Source: Acidobacteriota bacterium
Lineage (GTDB): Bacteria > Acidobacteriota > Terriglobia > Terriglobales > Acidobacteriaceae
Length of the DNA stretch: 64,000 nt
Direction of reading: 5' to 3'
Assembly (NCBI GenBank): GCA_018268895.1
Contig: JAFDVP010000001.1
Span: 682,001-746,000 of the forward strand
Shown: piece after piece, positions 27,802-38,209 of the stretch
Layout: each line of letters starts with the position of its first letter
How positions within the stretch are numbered: position 1 is the first letter of the stretch
The notes under the pieces: model-generated
Database searches by the model: none
Seen by the model: the letters and a program-made list of their open reading frames with translations, nothing else
What the model was told of the DNA's origin: nothing
Program-made: the position numbers and the translations under genes

Positions 27802-27871
27802 GAGACTCTCCGCAAAGGCTGTACTCCAAAAACGGAACCATGACCTGCAAAAAAGTGCAGGCCAAAACGGC

Positions 27872-29425
27872 CTAGGGCCGAATGGACATCGAGTGGTGAA
27901 AGATATTGTTGGAATCGTAACGCTTTTTAACCCCCTGAAGGAAGGGGTAAAGTTCGCCTTCGCCATAATAAAGCTGGGGCCAGAAGTCGTAGGCCAGCAT
28001 GTCGGCGTCGGGATAATTGATATAGCAGCCCTCGTAATGGTCGTTCCAGTAGGGGGTTCCCTTGTGTTTTGCATCGACATCGGGGCCTGAATAGAGGTCG
28101 CTGTAGAAGTCGCGCATCCATTGCAGGTGCGCGGCGTCGTCCTCGGGCTTGCGCCAGTAGCTCTGGAGCTGGAGCTTGAGGATGGAGGCCCGCTGGGGAA
28201 CCGAGGTAGATGCCGCCAGTTCGGGTTTGTTGACGGCGCCGCCGTAGGAGTCGACGGCAAGGATGCCGCTGACCTGGGCGCCGGGGATGGTCCGGTTGAG
28301 ATGTTTGTAGATGAGTTTCGCCTCGTCGGGAGTGAAGGCGCGCTTCATATAGCAGGACTTGTACTTTGCCCGGGCGCCTCCGCCAACACCGCCGCGAACC
28401 GTGGCATCGAACCAGGACTGCTTGTTCATCATATGGGGACCGACGGAGCAGGGGACTGGAGTGCCATCGGGCTTTCTGACGATCTCGCTCTTACCGGCAT
28501 CCGGGGTGTGGCGGGTTTCCATGGGTTCGCTCTTGGTGACGACGGGCTTGCAGGGCTGAAAGAGATCGACGAACTCGTTCAGCGGGCCAAGGTCGTCGCA
28601 TGTTCCGTCGGGATTGCAGAACTGTACGGAGATTCCGATGCGGCCTGAGGAGCGATGGGAGAGTCCAAGCGCGGTGAACATACCCCAGGTGTCAGGATCT
28701 TTTCCGCGTGCCTCGAAGTAGTGGCTAAAGGTGGTGAGTATGGCCTCGAAGCGCTCTGGAGTCATGTCCTCCCAGGGGAAGCCCATGCTGACATTCATGA
28801 CCTCGCGGGGAGCGACGGGCATCTTGTCGAAGTAATACGACGTAATGACGCCGAAGTTGTTGCCTCCGGCACCGCGGCAGGCGCGGAAGAGGTCGGGATC
28901 GTGAGTGGCATCGACGCGGCGTTTTACGACGTTTCCGGAGGCGTCCACGGTGAGGATATCGACGGCGGTGAGCCAGTCGACGGTGAGCCCATGAAGCCGG
29001 CTGAGAACGCCGTAGCCACCGCCGGAGATGTGTCCCCCGGCAGCTACTCCGTAGCAGGAGCCTCCTGGAAGCGTTACACCGTACTGCTTATATAGCTCCG
29101 TATAGGCGTCGCCCAGGCGCATGCCGGTACCGAGTTTATAGGTGTGCCCGCTTCCGGTGGCGTCAAAGCCGTTCAGCAGGCTGACGTCGAGAATGACTCC
29201 GCCGGGGTTGTTGGCCACGAAGTCTTCATAACAATGGCCGCCGGAGCGAATAGTGGGGCGCAGGCCTGCTTTGACAGTCTTCTGGAGCGCATCGGCAAGG
29301 TCGTCAGCGTTCTGGCATACAACGATGTTTGCCGGGCCGTCGGCGTCGGTTGACGGCCAGCGAAGGTTATTGCCCTTCCGGAGAGTGAGGTAACGAGGAT
29401 CCTGACGCGAGACGGTGATCGACAT
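27872..29425 (-). CDS. FAD-linked oxidase of the berberine-bridge-enzyme (BBE/VAO) family
   Basis: A 517-residue flavoprotein. The PP-loop FAD domain has [14 protein letters not shown], where His64 is the position that binds the flavin covalently in this family. [21 protein letters not shown] supplies the Cys (about residue 122) used for a second covalent bond. The C-terminal BBE segment is present ([11 protein letters not shown] near 480). Known bicovalent relatives oxidise oligosaccharides, sugars or alkaloid-type substrates with O2, giving H2O2. No signal peptide or Tat motif is seen, so it appears cytosolic. It heads the oxidase, mutarotase-like, receptor unit. Confidence 0.9.
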   Translation of the reverse strand: MSITVSRQDPRYLTLRKGNNLRWPSTDADGPANIVVCQNADDLADALQKTVKAGLRPTIRSGGHCYEDFVANNPGGVILDVSLLNGFDATGSGHTYKLGTGMRLGDAYTELYKQYGVTLPGGSCYGVAAGGHISGGGYGVLSRLHGLTVDWLTAVDILTVDASGNVVKRRVDATHDPDLFRACRGAGGNNFGVITSYYFDKMPVAPREVMNVSMGFPWEDMTPERFEAILTTFSHYFEARGKDPDTWGMFTALGLSHRSSGRIGISVQFCNPDGTCDDLGPLNEFVDLFQPCKPVVTKSEPMETRHTPDAGKSEIVRKPDGTPVPCSVGPHMMNKQSWFDATVRGGVGGGARAKYKSCYMKRAFTPDEAKLIYKHLNRTIPGAQVSGILAVDSYGGAVNKPELAASTSVPQRASILKLQLQSYWRKPEDDAAHLQWMRDFYSDLYSGPDVDAKHKGTPYWNDHYEGCYINYPDADMLAYDFWPQLYYGEGELYPFLQGVKKRYDSNNIFHHSMSIRP

Positions 29426-29837
29426 GTTCTTCCTTGACAGCTTTGACTGTGATACACGTGCAACGAAACCCTGCCGATTTTGACCGGATGGATGCCATGA
29501 AAGGCATTGACAGGGGTATAACTCGAAGGTTCAACCCGGTATCGACGATCGCAAAAACTGTTGATGGAGTCCTGCATCGGTTCTGCGGACTTCCTAGTGT
29601 CTGTGTACAGAGTGTTTCGATTTGATTACAGCGGAGTTATAGATGTCAACTGTCTGAAGGGTCATGGGTTAGCTAGGTCAAATGGCCTACGGAGTGTCCC
29701 ATGCTATTTGGCTTTTGAAGTCGCAGGTTTGGCATGCCCGAGATAACTGACAATGCTGGGCGGCTTCATGGGTGATTTGAGAGAAGGTGTAATGAGATTG
29801 TGGCGTAAGCGTCTTTGCGGGTGGGAGGCTGATTGGA
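29426..29837. other. Divergent intergenic region, BBE oxidase/copper ATPase
   Basis: 412 bp without a credible gene. It must carry promoters for both flanking genes. TTGACA hexamers occur at about 29434 and 29505, but neither has a clear -10 at the right spacing. No MerR/CueR-type dyad, riboswitch or repeat was recognised. The sequence is noticeably more A/T-rich than the flanks. Confidence 0.4.
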
Positions 29838-32225
29838 ATGGGTGAGATGGCAAAAGATCCGGTATGTGGGATGCAGGTTGCCGTTGCATCGGCGAAGTGG
29901 GTATTCGAGCACGGTGACAAACAGTGGTATTTCTGCTCCGAAGGATGCAGGCGGAAGTTCGAGAACGAACCTGCGCGATATGACGGAAGCAGGCCCAACC
30001 CGACATCTGGAGGTCTGGTTGCGATTGGTGGAGCGCAGTCTGTAGAAGGGGGATGCTGTGGCAGTCGCGGCGGCGGTCGCGCGGCGCGGGCTGATATGTC
30101 CTCCCCGGCTGGCGCGGGCAAATATACGTGCCCGATGCACCCAGAGATTGTTAAGGACGGTCCGGGAAGCTGCCCCAAGTGCGGCATGGCTCTTGAGCCG
30201 CTGGAGATCACTGGCGAGGAGGGGAGCAATCCGGAGCTGGAAGAATTTACACGCAGATTGTGGGTTGCCGCGGGACTGACGGTTCCCCTGATCGCCGTCA
30301 TGGTGATGGAGATGTTGCCGGGAGCCCCATTCGCAGGTTGGATTCACAGCCGTTGGCTGGGGTGGGTGGAGATGCTGCTGGCGACGCCGGTCGTGCTGTG
30401 GTGTGGTTGGCCGTTCTTTGAGCGGGGGCGGGTCTCGGTGGTGAACCGCAGCCTGAATATGTTCACGCTGATCGCACTGGGAACAGGTGCGGCCTATCTG
30501 TACAGCGCGGTTGCGGTGATTGTTCCCGGGGTGTTTCCGGATTCGTTTCGTGAGAACGGCGCGTTGGGGTTGTACTTCGAGGCCGCTGCTGTGATTACGG
30601 CGCTTGTACTGCTAGGCCAGGTGCTGGAGCTGAAGGCCAGGGACAAGACGGGAGGCGCGATTCGCGCGCTGCTGGGGCTGGCCCCCAAGACGGCGCGGCG
30701 GATTGAGAGCGATGGCACGGAGAGAGATGTTCCTTTGAGCGAGATTGCTGTGGGAGATCGCCTGCGAGTCCGGCCAGGGGAGAAGGTGCCGGTGGATGGC
30801 GTGGTGCTTGAGGGGCGAAGCTCGGTAGACGAGTCGATGGTGACCGGAGAGCCGGTCCCGGTGGAGAAGAGCGAGGGAGAGCGGGCGGTCGGCGGCACGA
30901 TCAACGGCAATGGCACGCTGGCGATTCGCGCAGAACGAGTAGGGGCCGATACGCTGCTGGCTCAGATTGTGAAGATGGTGAGCGAGGCGCAGAGATCGCG
31001 CGCTCCGATCCAACGGCTGGCGGACAAGGTGGCGGGATACTTTGTTCCCGCGGTGCTTGCGGTGGCAGTGGTTGCGGCTGTTGTGTGGGCGGTGTGGGGG
31101 CCGGAGCCGCGTCTGGCGCATGCGTTGGTGATTGCGGTGGCCGTGCTGATGATTGCGTGTCCGTGCGCACTGGGGCTGGCGACGCCGATGTCGATCATGG
31201 TTGCGACAGGGCGTGGAGCGCATGAAGGCGTTCTGGTTCGAAGCGCTGAAGCGCTGGAGACGCTGGAGAAGGTCGACACGCTGATTCTGGACAAGACAGG
31301 CACCCTGACGGAAGGCAAGCCGCAAGTGGCGGAGATGATTGCCGCGGAAGGTTTCAGTGAGGATGAACTGCTGAAGACAATTGCAAGCCTGGAGAAGGTA
31401 AGCGAACATCCGCTTGCGGCGGCAATTGTTCATCGCGCAGTGGAAGGCGGAGTTGCTCTTGAAGAGGTGAACGGGTTTACGTCGGTGACAGGGAGGGGCG
31501 TCGCGGGCGTTGTTGGCGGACGCCGTGTTGCAGTTGGCAACGGCACATTGTTGCGCGATGAAGGAGTCGTTGCCGGAGCCGCGACCGAGCAGGCAGAGGC
31601 GTTGCGCCGGGAAGGAAAGACGGTGATGCTGGCTGCGATCGATGGGCGGTATGCAGGAGCGATTGCGGTTTCCGATCCGATCAAGGCGTCGTCGAAACAG
31701 GTAGTGGACGAGCTGAAGCGGGGCGGGATGAAGATCGTCATGGTGACAGGAGACAACCGCACCACTGCGGCCGCCGTGGCGGAGAAGCTGGGGATCGAGT
31801 TTGAGGCGGAGGTCTCACCCGCAGGCAAAGTGGAGGTCGTCAGGCGGCTACAAAAAGCGGGAAGGAGCGTTGCCATGGTGGGGGACGGAATTAACGACGC
31901 ACCTGCGCTGGCGGCGGCGCAGGTGGGGATTGCCATGGGAACGGGAACGGACGTTGCCATGGCGGCCGGGGGCATCACTCTTGTAAGCGGCGATCTGCGC
32001 GGACTTATACGGGCCCGCTCGCTGAGTGAGAGGACGATGAAGAACATTCGGCAGAACCTGTTCTTCGCCTTTGTCTATAACGCGGCTGGAGTTCCGTTGG
32101 CTGCCGGAGTACTGTATCCGCTGTTTGGGTGGCTTCTGAGCCCGATGGTAGCGGCGGCGGCAATGAGCTTCAGCTCGGTTTCCGTGATTGCAAATGCGCT
32201 TCGACTGAGGACGGTGAAGCTTTGA
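29838..32225 (+). CDS. Copper-type P1B ATPase with YHS and heavy-metal-binding domains
   Basis: A 795-residue metal pump. N-terminus: a YHS domain ([40 protein letters not shown]; about residues 5-50) and then a Cys-rich heavy-metal-binding domain ([20 protein letters not shown], about 97-120) in place of the usual HMA domain. Core: the membrane metal motif CPC in [12 protein letters not shown] (about 440), phosphorylation motif [11 protein letters not shown] (about 485), the HP motif SEHPLAAAI, and [13 protein letters not shown]. The CPC motif and the final [15 protein letters not shown] fit the Cu+ class (CopA-like); Ag+ is possible. No copper regulator or chaperone is adjacent. Confidence 0.94.
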   Translation: MGEMAKDPVCGMQVAVASAKWVFEHGDKQWYFCSEGCRRKFENEPARYDGSRPNPTSGGLVAIGGAQSVEGGCCGSRGGGRAARADMSSPAGAGKYTCPMHPEIVKDGPGSCPKCGMALEPLEITGEEGSNPELEEFTRRLWVAAGLTVPLIAVMVMEMLPGAPFAGWIHSRWLGWVEMLLATPVVLWCGWPFFERGRVSVVNRSLNMFTLIALGTGAAYLYSAVAVIVPGVFPDSFRENGALGLYFEAAAVITALVLLGQVLELKARDKTGGAIRALLGLAPKTARRIESDGTERDVPLSEIAVGDRLRVRPGEKVPVDGVVLEGRSSVDESMVTGEPVPVEKSEGERAVGGTINGNGTLAIRAERVGADTLLAQIVKMVSEAQRSRAPIQRLADKVAGYFVPAVLAVAVVAAVVWAVWGPEPRLAHALVIAVAVLMIACPCALGLATPMSIMVATGRGAHEGVLVRSAEALETLEKVDTLILDKTGTLTEGKPQVAEMIAAEGFSEDELLKTIASLEKVSEHPLAAAIVHRAVEGGVALEEVNGFTSVTGRGVAGVVGGRRVAVGNGTLLRDEGVVAGAATEQAEALRREGKTVMLAAIDGRYAGAIAVSDPIKASSKQVVDELKRGGMKIVMVTGDNRTTAAAVAEKLGIEFEAEVSPAGKVEVVRRLQKAGRSVAMVGDGINDAPALAAAQVGIAMGTGTDVAMAAGGITLVSGDLRGLIRARSLSERTMKNIRQNLFFAFVYNAAGVPLAAGVLYPLFGWLLSPMVAAAAMSFSSVSVIANALRLRTVKL

Positions 32226-32303
32226 TGATGGTCAAAGTTAGCGATGAAGTGCTGGTATTAAGTACGAAATAAAAACAAAAGCGAAGAGCGCAACACAAGC
32301 AAT

Positions 32304-32343
32304 TTGTACGCGCGTTGGAATTTATTGGCCAACGCGCGTACAA
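32304..32343. terminator. Strong inverted repeat between convergent genes
   Basis: Perfect 15-bp arms (TTGTACGCGCGTTGG and its complement) separated by 10 A/T-rich bases. It lies 78 bp after the ATPase stop and 7 bp before the stop of the convergent epimerase-like gene. There is no long T-run, so termination is inferred from position. Confidence 0.65.
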
Positions 32344-32350
32344 CTCCTGT

Positions 32351-33211
32351 CTAACGTAAACCCATACCTGCTATGACTCCGCGCATGTAGGCGAAGCTCT
32401 TTGTGACGCCGGGCATGGGGTCGTTTTCATTAATTTCATACTCAAGATCAACGTTGCCCTTGTAGCCGATATCGACAAGTGCCCGGAAGATTGCGGGGAC
32501 GGGCATGACGCCATCACCGACGGCCACCTGGCTCTCTTTGACCATGCCGTTGGCGAGGTCCTTCATGTGGAGATCGAAGAGGCGTGGTCCAACCTTTTTG
32601 ATGGCAGCGACAGGATCGGTGCCGGTTCGCATGGTGTGGCCGACGTCGATGCAGCAGCCGATGCGGGGGTCCATGGACTTCACAACTGCAAGGACATCAA
32701 GCGGGGATGGCCACTGTTTGTCTTCCGTCCCGTGGTTGTGGATGGCGAGCTTGATGTCGTATTGCTTGACGAATTTTTCGACACGAGGAAGGACCTGCCT
32801 GGTAGGAGAGCCGACGATGATGGGAATGCCAGCGGCCTTGACGTACTCGAATTTTGACTTGATGTCGTCGTCGTCATCCTTGCCGAAATAGATGGTTCCG
32901 GCGGCAGTTAGCGTTAACCCTGCGGCCCGATATTCCGCGGCCCGCGTGGCGATCTGATCGAAGGGTGTCATGGGGAGATGGACGTCTTTGAGGTTGAGGT
33001 AAGGAGACTTGAGCTCCTTCATGAAGCCGATCAACTGCTGCTGATTGAACTTGCGGAAGGTGTAGCTCGCGATGCCGAGGCGAATCGGCGACCCGGATGG
33101 TGCCGGTGCGGCAAAGGAGAGGGAAGTATTGGCGAGGGCGGCGGAGGCGGCGAGGGCGGTTCCGCCACGAAGCAGGCTGCGGCGTGAGAGGTTTGGATTC
33201 ATGAACGGCAT
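32351..33211 (-). CDS. Tat-exported sugar phosphate isomerase/epimerase-like TIM-barrel protein
   Basis: About 286 residues, starting at MPFMNPNLSRRSLLRGGTAL, a twin-arginine signal (SRRSLLRG) with cleavage near SFA-AP. The xylose-isomerase-like barrel (AP endonuclease family 2) contains metal-site-type residues: NLKDVHLPM, KLAIHNHGTEDKQWP, GCCIDVGHTMRTG, RLFDLHMKDLANG and VDLEYEINENDP. Family members in similar loci act on sugars or inositol-type polyols, but the substrate here is unknown. It is divergent from the large receptor gene at 33382 across 170 bp. Confidence 0.88.
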   Translation of the reverse strand: MPFMNPNLSRRSLLRGGTALAASAALANTSLSFAAPAPSGSPIRLGIASYTFRKFNQQQLIGFMKELKSPYLNLKDVHLPMTPFDQIATRAAEYRAAGLTLTAAGTIYFGKDDDDDIKSKFEYVKAAGIPIIVGSPTRQVLPRVEKFVKQYDIKLAIHNHGTEDKQWPSPLDVLAVVKSMDPRIGCCIDVGHTMRTGTDPVAAIKKVGPRLFDLHMKDLANGMVKESQVAVGDGVMPVPAIFRALVDIGYKGNVDLEYEINENDPMPGVTKSFAYMRGVIAGMGLR

Positions 33212-33287
33212 AGTAGCGATGTTGGAAGGTGGTCGTCCAGTTGGAAAGGACATGAGCAATGGGATGGAACTCTATTTAAATTTTTTA

Positions 33288-33317
33288 TTGACATGCCTTA
33301 ATCGTTGCTGGTAGCTT
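33288..33317 (+). promoter_or_regulatory. Possible promoter of the second receptor gene
   Basis: A consensus -35 TTGACA at 33288-33293 in an A/T-rich stretch, with a poor -10 (TAGCTT, 33312-33317) 18 bp on. It is the only candidate between the divergent genes. Confidence 0.3.
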
Positions 33318-33381
33318 TCGTTCGCTCTTCAAACAATACAAAGTTTTGGGACGAACGTTGTCCATTTTCGGAGGCTTACGA

Positions 33382-36300
33382 ATGAAACGCTTATGGATGG
33401 TACTGTCAGTTGCTCTATGTCTAACAGCGTTACCACTTACGCTGAGAGGGCAAGCGGTGAATGCGACGTTGCTGGGTACGGTTCAGGACACGACCGGCGC
33501 GACGATCAACAATGCGAAGGTCACGGCGACCAATATGGCCACGTCTACGGTCTATGAGTCGGTGACAAACTCAGCAGGAAATTACACGGTGCCAAACCTT
33601 CCTCCGGGCAGGTATTCGGTGGTGGTTGTTGCCCAGGGATTCAAGAAGGAGACGCACCAGAACATCGATGTGCTGATCAACTCTTCGACCCGCGCGGACT
33701 TCGACCTTGCGCCGGGAAGTGTTTCGGAAGAGGTGATGGTGACGACGGCTCCTCCGCTGCTGCAGACCGACCGGGCCGACATCTCGACGAAACTGGAGGC
33801 GCACCAGCTTGCGAATCTCCCGATGACAACGAACCGGAACTTCCAGTCGCTGCTGACGCTGGTTCCGGGAACGACGCCGTCGACATACGAGCACTCGCAG
33901 TTCTTCAATGCGCAGGGCTCGCTGCAGACACGTGTCAACGGCATTCCGCGCCTGGGGAATTTGTACCAGATTGAAGGTATCGATAACGATGAGCGCACTG
34001 GCCTGCTGCAGATCATCATTTCTCCCGCAGAGTCGATCCAATCGGTTGATATTTCTACCAACAATTTTGATGCGGAGATGGGCCGCGCAGTAGGTGCAGT
34101 GACGAACGTGATCCTGAAATCCGGATCGAATTCGTTTCATGGATCGGCGTTTGAGTACATACAGAACAACGCGGTGAATGCCCGGTCGTACTTTGGTGGA
34201 CCGCTTGGTCATCTCACATACAACAGCTATGGCGGTTCGATCGGTGGGCCGATCTTCAAAGATAAGCTGTTTTTCTTTGGCGACTACCAGGGCAGCGCGG
34301 ATCACGAAAGAATATCGAATACGTTCACGATTCCAGATGCCCGCTACTATACGCCGAATGCGCAGGGCTTCATCGATCTGAGCTCGGCGATAACACTGGA
34401 TAAAAACGGCAATCAGATTGGGATCGTCTACGATCCGGCGACAGGCGATGGGCGGACGGTTGCTCAGCCGGTGGGAGTTCCGGCTGGAACACCTCGAACA
34501 GCGTTTGCGAACAACCAGATTCCTATCGGGAGAGTGAACCCGATCTCTCTCGATATCCTGAAGCGCGTAAACGCCGCAGCCGCACAGTATGGCAAGCTGA
34601 ATGGGTCTGCGCCGTTGTCGAATCCCAGCAACAACTACACGTCAAATCTTCCCTTCACGAAGGGGACGAATAGCTGGGACACAAAGATCGACTTCACGCT
34701 CAATGAGAGGAACCACATCAGCGGCCGTTATAGCTGGCAGCGTGTGAATACGTTCCAGGCGCCCGCGTTTGGTTCGTTCCTCGGCGGTCCGGCCGGCGGC
34801 GGTTTTCAGGGAACGGGCGTTCAGACGTCGTACAGTACTGGGGTGAACTACGATCACGTCTTCTCGCCGACCTTGTTTACCGAGGTCAGGTTCGGTGTCG
34901 CCCATCTTCGCAACAGTGCACAGCCAAGCGACTACGGCTCGAACGATGCGACGGCGCTGGGAATTCCTGGGGTGAATATCAATCAGTTCACCAGCGGGCA
35001 GGTGGGACTTTCGATTAACGGGGGATTCACCGGCACCCTGATCGGTTACTCCGCCTCGGTGCCATGGATCCGAGCTGAAGCGAACATCGACTTTGTCAAC
35101 AACTGGACGAAGATCGTCCGTAACCACACGATCAAGTTTGGCGGTGACTTGCGACGGGTAAGAGACGATCTGTTGCAGGACCAGACATTCAGTCCGCGTG
35201 GCGTCTTCAATTTCTCTGACGTGCAGACGTCGGACGCGGCCAGCAAAGGCACAAACCTGGCGAACAATATTGCGAGCTTCCTGTTAGGGCTTCCTAATCA
35301 GGTTGGGCGTGATGTGAACACGTTCTTTCCCGCTTATCGCCAATGGTGGCTCTTTGCGTTTGCCACCGACAAGTGGCAGGTTACGCCGAAGCTCACAGTG
35401 GACCTCGGCACCCGATGGGAGTTCTATCCGCCGGCGACGCCGAAGATTGCCAGCGGATTCTCGAACTACGATCCGGTTGCAAACAATCTGGTTATTGCGG
35501 GCGTTGGCGGCAACCCGTCCAATCTCGGTATGACGACCCGCTACCGCTATTTTGCCCCGCGCACAGGTTTTGCCTATCGTGCGACGGACAATACCGTGAT
35601 ACGCGGTGGATTCGGTATCAGCTACATGCCGTTTGCGGATAACAACTATGCGTATAACTATCCCGTGCGTTCCAACAATTCATATGGACCGCAGGGACTG
35701 AGCGCGTTTACTCCTGCCGTGCTGGCCGATGGCGTGACTCCTGCTACGTTCCAGGCGGGATTTCCGGCGCCGGTACCTGTGCCGATTCCGGCAAACGGTA
35801 TTATTCCCGTGACGACGCCGACTCTCGTGGCACAGGCACAGTACTATGTTCCGCTGGACTACAAGAACCCTTATGTAGAGTCGTGGAATCTTGCGGTTCA
35901 GCAATCGTTGCCTTATGATATGTCGCTTCAGATTGCGTATGTGGGTAATCACGGCGTAGGCATTCCCGGGAACATCGACATTAATAATCCGACCGATGTC
36001 TACGGTGGAGGAAATAATTCGAAGCCGGGTTATAACTGTGCGGGGTGCAGCCCAACAGTTCACCGCGTTGCAGCAACCAACAAGATATTCAACGGATTCT
36101 CCTCCAACTTCCAATCGTTGCAGGTTCAGGCGACGAAGCGGTTCGCGAAAGGACTAGGTTTTACTTCGGCCTTTACCTGGGGTAAGGGGCTGGGGTATGT
36201 CACTGGCGATGATGGTGGGATCCTGTTCTTTACGACGGCCAACATGCACAGAAACTATGCTCCGAATGACTTTGATCGCAGGTTGAACTTCCAGCAGAGC

Positions 36301-36897
36301 TTTACCTATGAGCTTCCGGTTGGCCGTGGTCATCGCTACCTGAGCTCCGGGGTTGGGGCTTATGTTCTGGGAGGCTGGAAGCTGTCGGGTGTGTTCTCAG
36401 CCGTATCTGGATTGCCCTTCTCGGTCTATGCGAGCGGCACCAATTTGAACACGCCAGGCACTGCGATGCTTGCGAATCTGACCGGCGTCTACAAGGTCCT
36501 GGGAGGTATTGGATCGAGCAGCCCGTGGTTGGACAAGACTGCATTTACGCAGCCTGGCGCCTGCCCGCAGACTACTCCCGCTACGCCATGCACACTGCAA
36601 AATGTTCAATTGGGAAATACCGGAAGGAATCAGTTCCGTGGACCGGGCTATATTCAGGACAATCTGTCGATCTTCAAGAGCTTCCCAATCTGGCGTGAGG
36701 CTGCGCTGGAGACGCGGCTCGATGCGTTCCAGTTGAGCAATACGCCGCAGTTCAACGTGCCGAATTCTGGCAGCGGCAATCTGTTTACCTCTGGAAACTT
36801 TGGAACCATTACCGGCACTCTGGGAAGCGGGCAGGGAAGTGTCAACGGTATCGGCGGCGGACGCAGCCTTCAGGCGTCGGCGCGGATCACGTTCTAG
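33382..36897 (+). CDS. TonB-dependent receptor with carboxypeptidase-regulatory-like N-terminal domain (second copy)
   Basis: Outer-membrane receptor of 1,171 residues. The ATG at 33382 is chosen because GGAGG lies seven bases upstream and a signal peptide starts there (MKRLWMVLSVALCLTALPLTLRG). Regulatory Ig-like domain at about 28-108 (GTVQDTTGATINNAKVTATN, NSAGNYTVPNLPPGRYSVVV); plug at about 110-270 (NLPMTTNRNFQSLLTLVPGT, YQIEGIDNDE, VTNVILKSGSNSFHGSAFEY); then the barrel, ending SLQASARITF. It shares organisation but only moderate similarity with the receptor at 23036-26713, so the two probably differ in substrate. Its flanking epimerase-like genes suggest a carbohydrate or polyol. Confidence 0.95.
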   Translation: MKRLWMVLSVALCLTALPLTLRGQAVNATLLGTVQDTTGATINNAKVTATNMATSTVYESVTNSAGNYTVPNLPPGRYSVVVVAQGFKKETHQNIDVLINSSTRADFDLAPGSVSEEVMVTTAPPLLQTDRADISTKLEAHQLANLPMTTNRNFQSLLTLVPGTTPSTYEHSQFFNAQGSLQTRVNGIPRLGNLYQIEGIDNDERTGLLQIIISPAESIQSVDISTNNFDAEMGRAVGAVTNVILKSGSNSFHGSAFEYIQNNAVNARSYFGGPLGHLTYNSYGGSIGGPIFKDKLFFFGDYQGSADHERISNTFTIPDARYYTPNAQGFIDLSSAITLDKNGNQIGIVYDPATGDGRTVAQPVGVPAGTPRTAFANNQIPIGRVNPISLDILKRVNAAAAQYGKLNGSAPLSNPSNNYTSNLPFTKGTNSWDTKIDFTLNERNHISGRYSWQRVNTFQAPAFGSFLGGPAGGGFQGTGVQTSYSTGVNYDHVFSPTLFTEVRFGVAHLRNSAQPSDYGSNDATALGIPGVNINQFTSGQVGLSINGGFTGTLIGYSASVPWIRAEANIDFVNNWTKIVRNHTIKFGGDLRRVRDDLLQDQTFSPRGVFNFSDVQTSDAASKGTNLANNIASFLLGLPNQVGRDVNTFFPAYRQWWLFAFATDKWQVTPKLTVDLGTRWEFYPPATPKIASGFSNYDPVANNLVIAGVGGNPSNLGMTTRYRYFAPRTGFAYRATDNTVIRGGFGISYMPFADNNYAYNYPVRSNNSYGPQGLSAFTPAVLADGVTPATFQAGFPAPVPVPIPANGIIPVTTPTLVAQAQYYVPLDYKNPYVESWNLAVQQSLPYDMSLQIAYVGNHGVGIPGNIDINNPTDVYGGGNNSKPGYNCAGCSPTVHRVAATNKIFNGFSSNFQSLQVQATKRFAKGLGFTSAFTWGKGLGYVTGDDGGILFFTTANMHRNYAPNDFDRRLNFQQSFTYELPVGRGHRYLSSGVGAYVLGGWKLSGVFSAVSGLPFSVYASGTNLNTPGTAMLANLTGVYKVLGGIGSSSPWLDKTAFTQPGACPQTTPATPCTLQNVQLGNTGRNQFRGPGYIQDNLSIFKSFPIWREAALETRLDAFQLSNTPQFNVPNSGSGNLFTSGNFGTITGTLGSGQGSVNGIGGGRSLQASARITF

Positions 36898-36922
36898 GCC
36901 TGCAAAATCTGTAGCGAATTGG

Positions 36923-36954
36923 AGGCCAGTTTCTGTTTCAGCAGAGACTGGCCT
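36923..36954 (+). terminator. Terminator or attenuating hairpin after the receptor gene
   Basis: AGGCCAGTTTCTG pairs with CAGAGACTGGCCT over 13 positions (one G-U pair), loop of 6, followed by TATCTTT. It precedes the next gene's ribosome site by about 10 bp, so it may reduce rather than abolish read-through. Confidence 0.75.
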
Positions 36955-36980
36955 TATCTTTATGAGGAGGGGAATAAGCG

Positions 36981-37943
36981 ATGAATCGGATTTCAAGGCG
37001 CGGTTTTTTAGCCGGTGGAGTTGCAATGGGGCTGGCTACTGGTATGGACCGTTCGGCATTCGCATACAAGGCATCACCGTTTCGGGTCGCGGTGATTACG
37101 GATGAGATCTCGCAGGACTTTGACCATGCCTGCTCGGTTGCGGCGAGGGACTTTGGCATGCAGTGGGTGGAGCTGCGTGGGATGTGGAAGAAGAGCTTGC
37201 AGTCGTTGAGCGATGCGGAGACCGCGGACGCGCTGAAGATTCTGGCGAAGTACAACCTGCGCGTGACCGACATCGCGAGCCCGCTGTTCAAGGTAGACTG
37301 GCCGGGCGCGCCGAAGTCGGAGCATGGCCCGAAGAACGCTCCTGCTTCGAGCGATGTGTTGAAGGAGCAGGACGCTGTGCTCGAGAAGAGCATCTCGCTG
37401 GCGAAGCAGTTCAAGACGGACAAGGTGCGGTGCTTCGATTTCTGGCGTATTGAGAACGTCGCGCCTTATCGCGAGGCGATCGACCGGAAGCTGGCCGAGG
37501 CGGCTGAGGTCTGCGGGAAGCAGGGTGTCAGGCTTGTGCTCGAGAACGAGTATGCCTGCAACACGGCGACTGGGCGCGAGGCGGCACGGACGCTCGCGGC
37601 AGTGAAGTCGCCGCACCTGGCGCTGAACTGGGACCCGGGCAACGCCGTGATGCGCGGTGAGTTCGATGCGTACCCCGTGGCGTGGAATCTTCTGCCGAAG
37701 GACCGGATTCATCACTGCCATGTGAAGAATGCGGTGAAGGGAGCCGACGGCAAGGTGGTGTGGTCGCCGGTGGGGACGGGCATCATCGACTGGACGGGGC
37801 AGTTCCGCGATCTTGCGAAGGCGGGGTATCGCGATTCGGTGAGCCTGGAGACGCACTGGCATGGCGGATCGTCGCCGGAGGATTCGACGCGGCAGAGCTG
37901 GGCTGGGATGAAGAAGGCGCTGGAGGACTCGGGGAATCTGTGA
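36981..37943 (+). CDS. Tat-exported sugar phosphate isomerase/epimerase-like protein (second)
   Basis: A 320-residue TIM-barrel protein with a twin-arginine signal (MNRISRRGFLAGGVAMGLATG) and a strong ribosome site (GAGGAGGGG). Barrel motifs of the xylose-isomerase-like family: FGMQWVELRGMWKK, VRLVLENEYACNT, LALNWDPGNAVMRGE, IHHCHVKNAVKG and DSVSLETHWHGG, providing Glu, Asp, His and Glu metal-type ligands. It belongs to a different branch from the protein at 32351-33211. Two exported relatives on either side of one receptor suggests processing of an imported sugar or polyol in the periplasm. Confidence 0.88.
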   Translation: MNRISRRGFLAGGVAMGLATGMDRSAFAYKASPFRVAVITDEISQDFDHACSVAARDFGMQWVELRGMWKKSLQSLSDAETADALKILAKYNLRVTDIASPLFKVDWPGAPKSEHGPKNAPASSDVLKEQDAVLEKSISLAKQFKTDKVRCFDFWRIENVAPYREAIDRKLAEAAEVCGKQGVRLVLENEYACNTATGREAARTLAAVKSPHLALNWDPGNAVMRGEFDAYPVAWNLLPKDRIHHCHVKNAVKGADGKVVWSPVGTGIIDWTGQFRDLAKAGYRDSVSLETHWHGGSSPEDSTRQSWAGMKKALEDSGNL

Positions 37944-38001
37944 GGCATTCCGGATTATGGCGAGGCGCAGGATCCCAGCTTGGTATTGGTTGCGGTGCAG
38001 G

Positions 38002-38040
38002 CAAGATACGGGGATTCTTCGCCTTCGGCTCAGAATGACG
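38002..38040. repeat. Dispersed palindromic repeat, family B short form
   Basis: AAGATACGGGGATTCTTCG ... GGCTCAGAATGACG. GATTCT and AGAAT form the outer inverted arms. Nearly the same sequence occurs at 57436-57471. Confidence 0.7.
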
Positions 38041-38209
38041 ACAACTATTCGCCCTAGCGATTGGAAGATTGCTCGGTGTGCGGTTGCTTTCATCAAGGAA
38101 CTTTGCCGGTTGCCAGCATACTCCGATATGCAGTTCGTCCCGCGATTTCGCATTTCAGCGGCTGTGGAAAGCTTGCGTAGAAGTGCAAAAACACCCCAAT
38201 ATATTGACG

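Noticed and set aside
27802..28260. Extension of the mutarotase-like frame into the BBE gene
   Set aside because: It overlaps the coding end of the oxidase in another frame, and a signal peptide begins at 27801.
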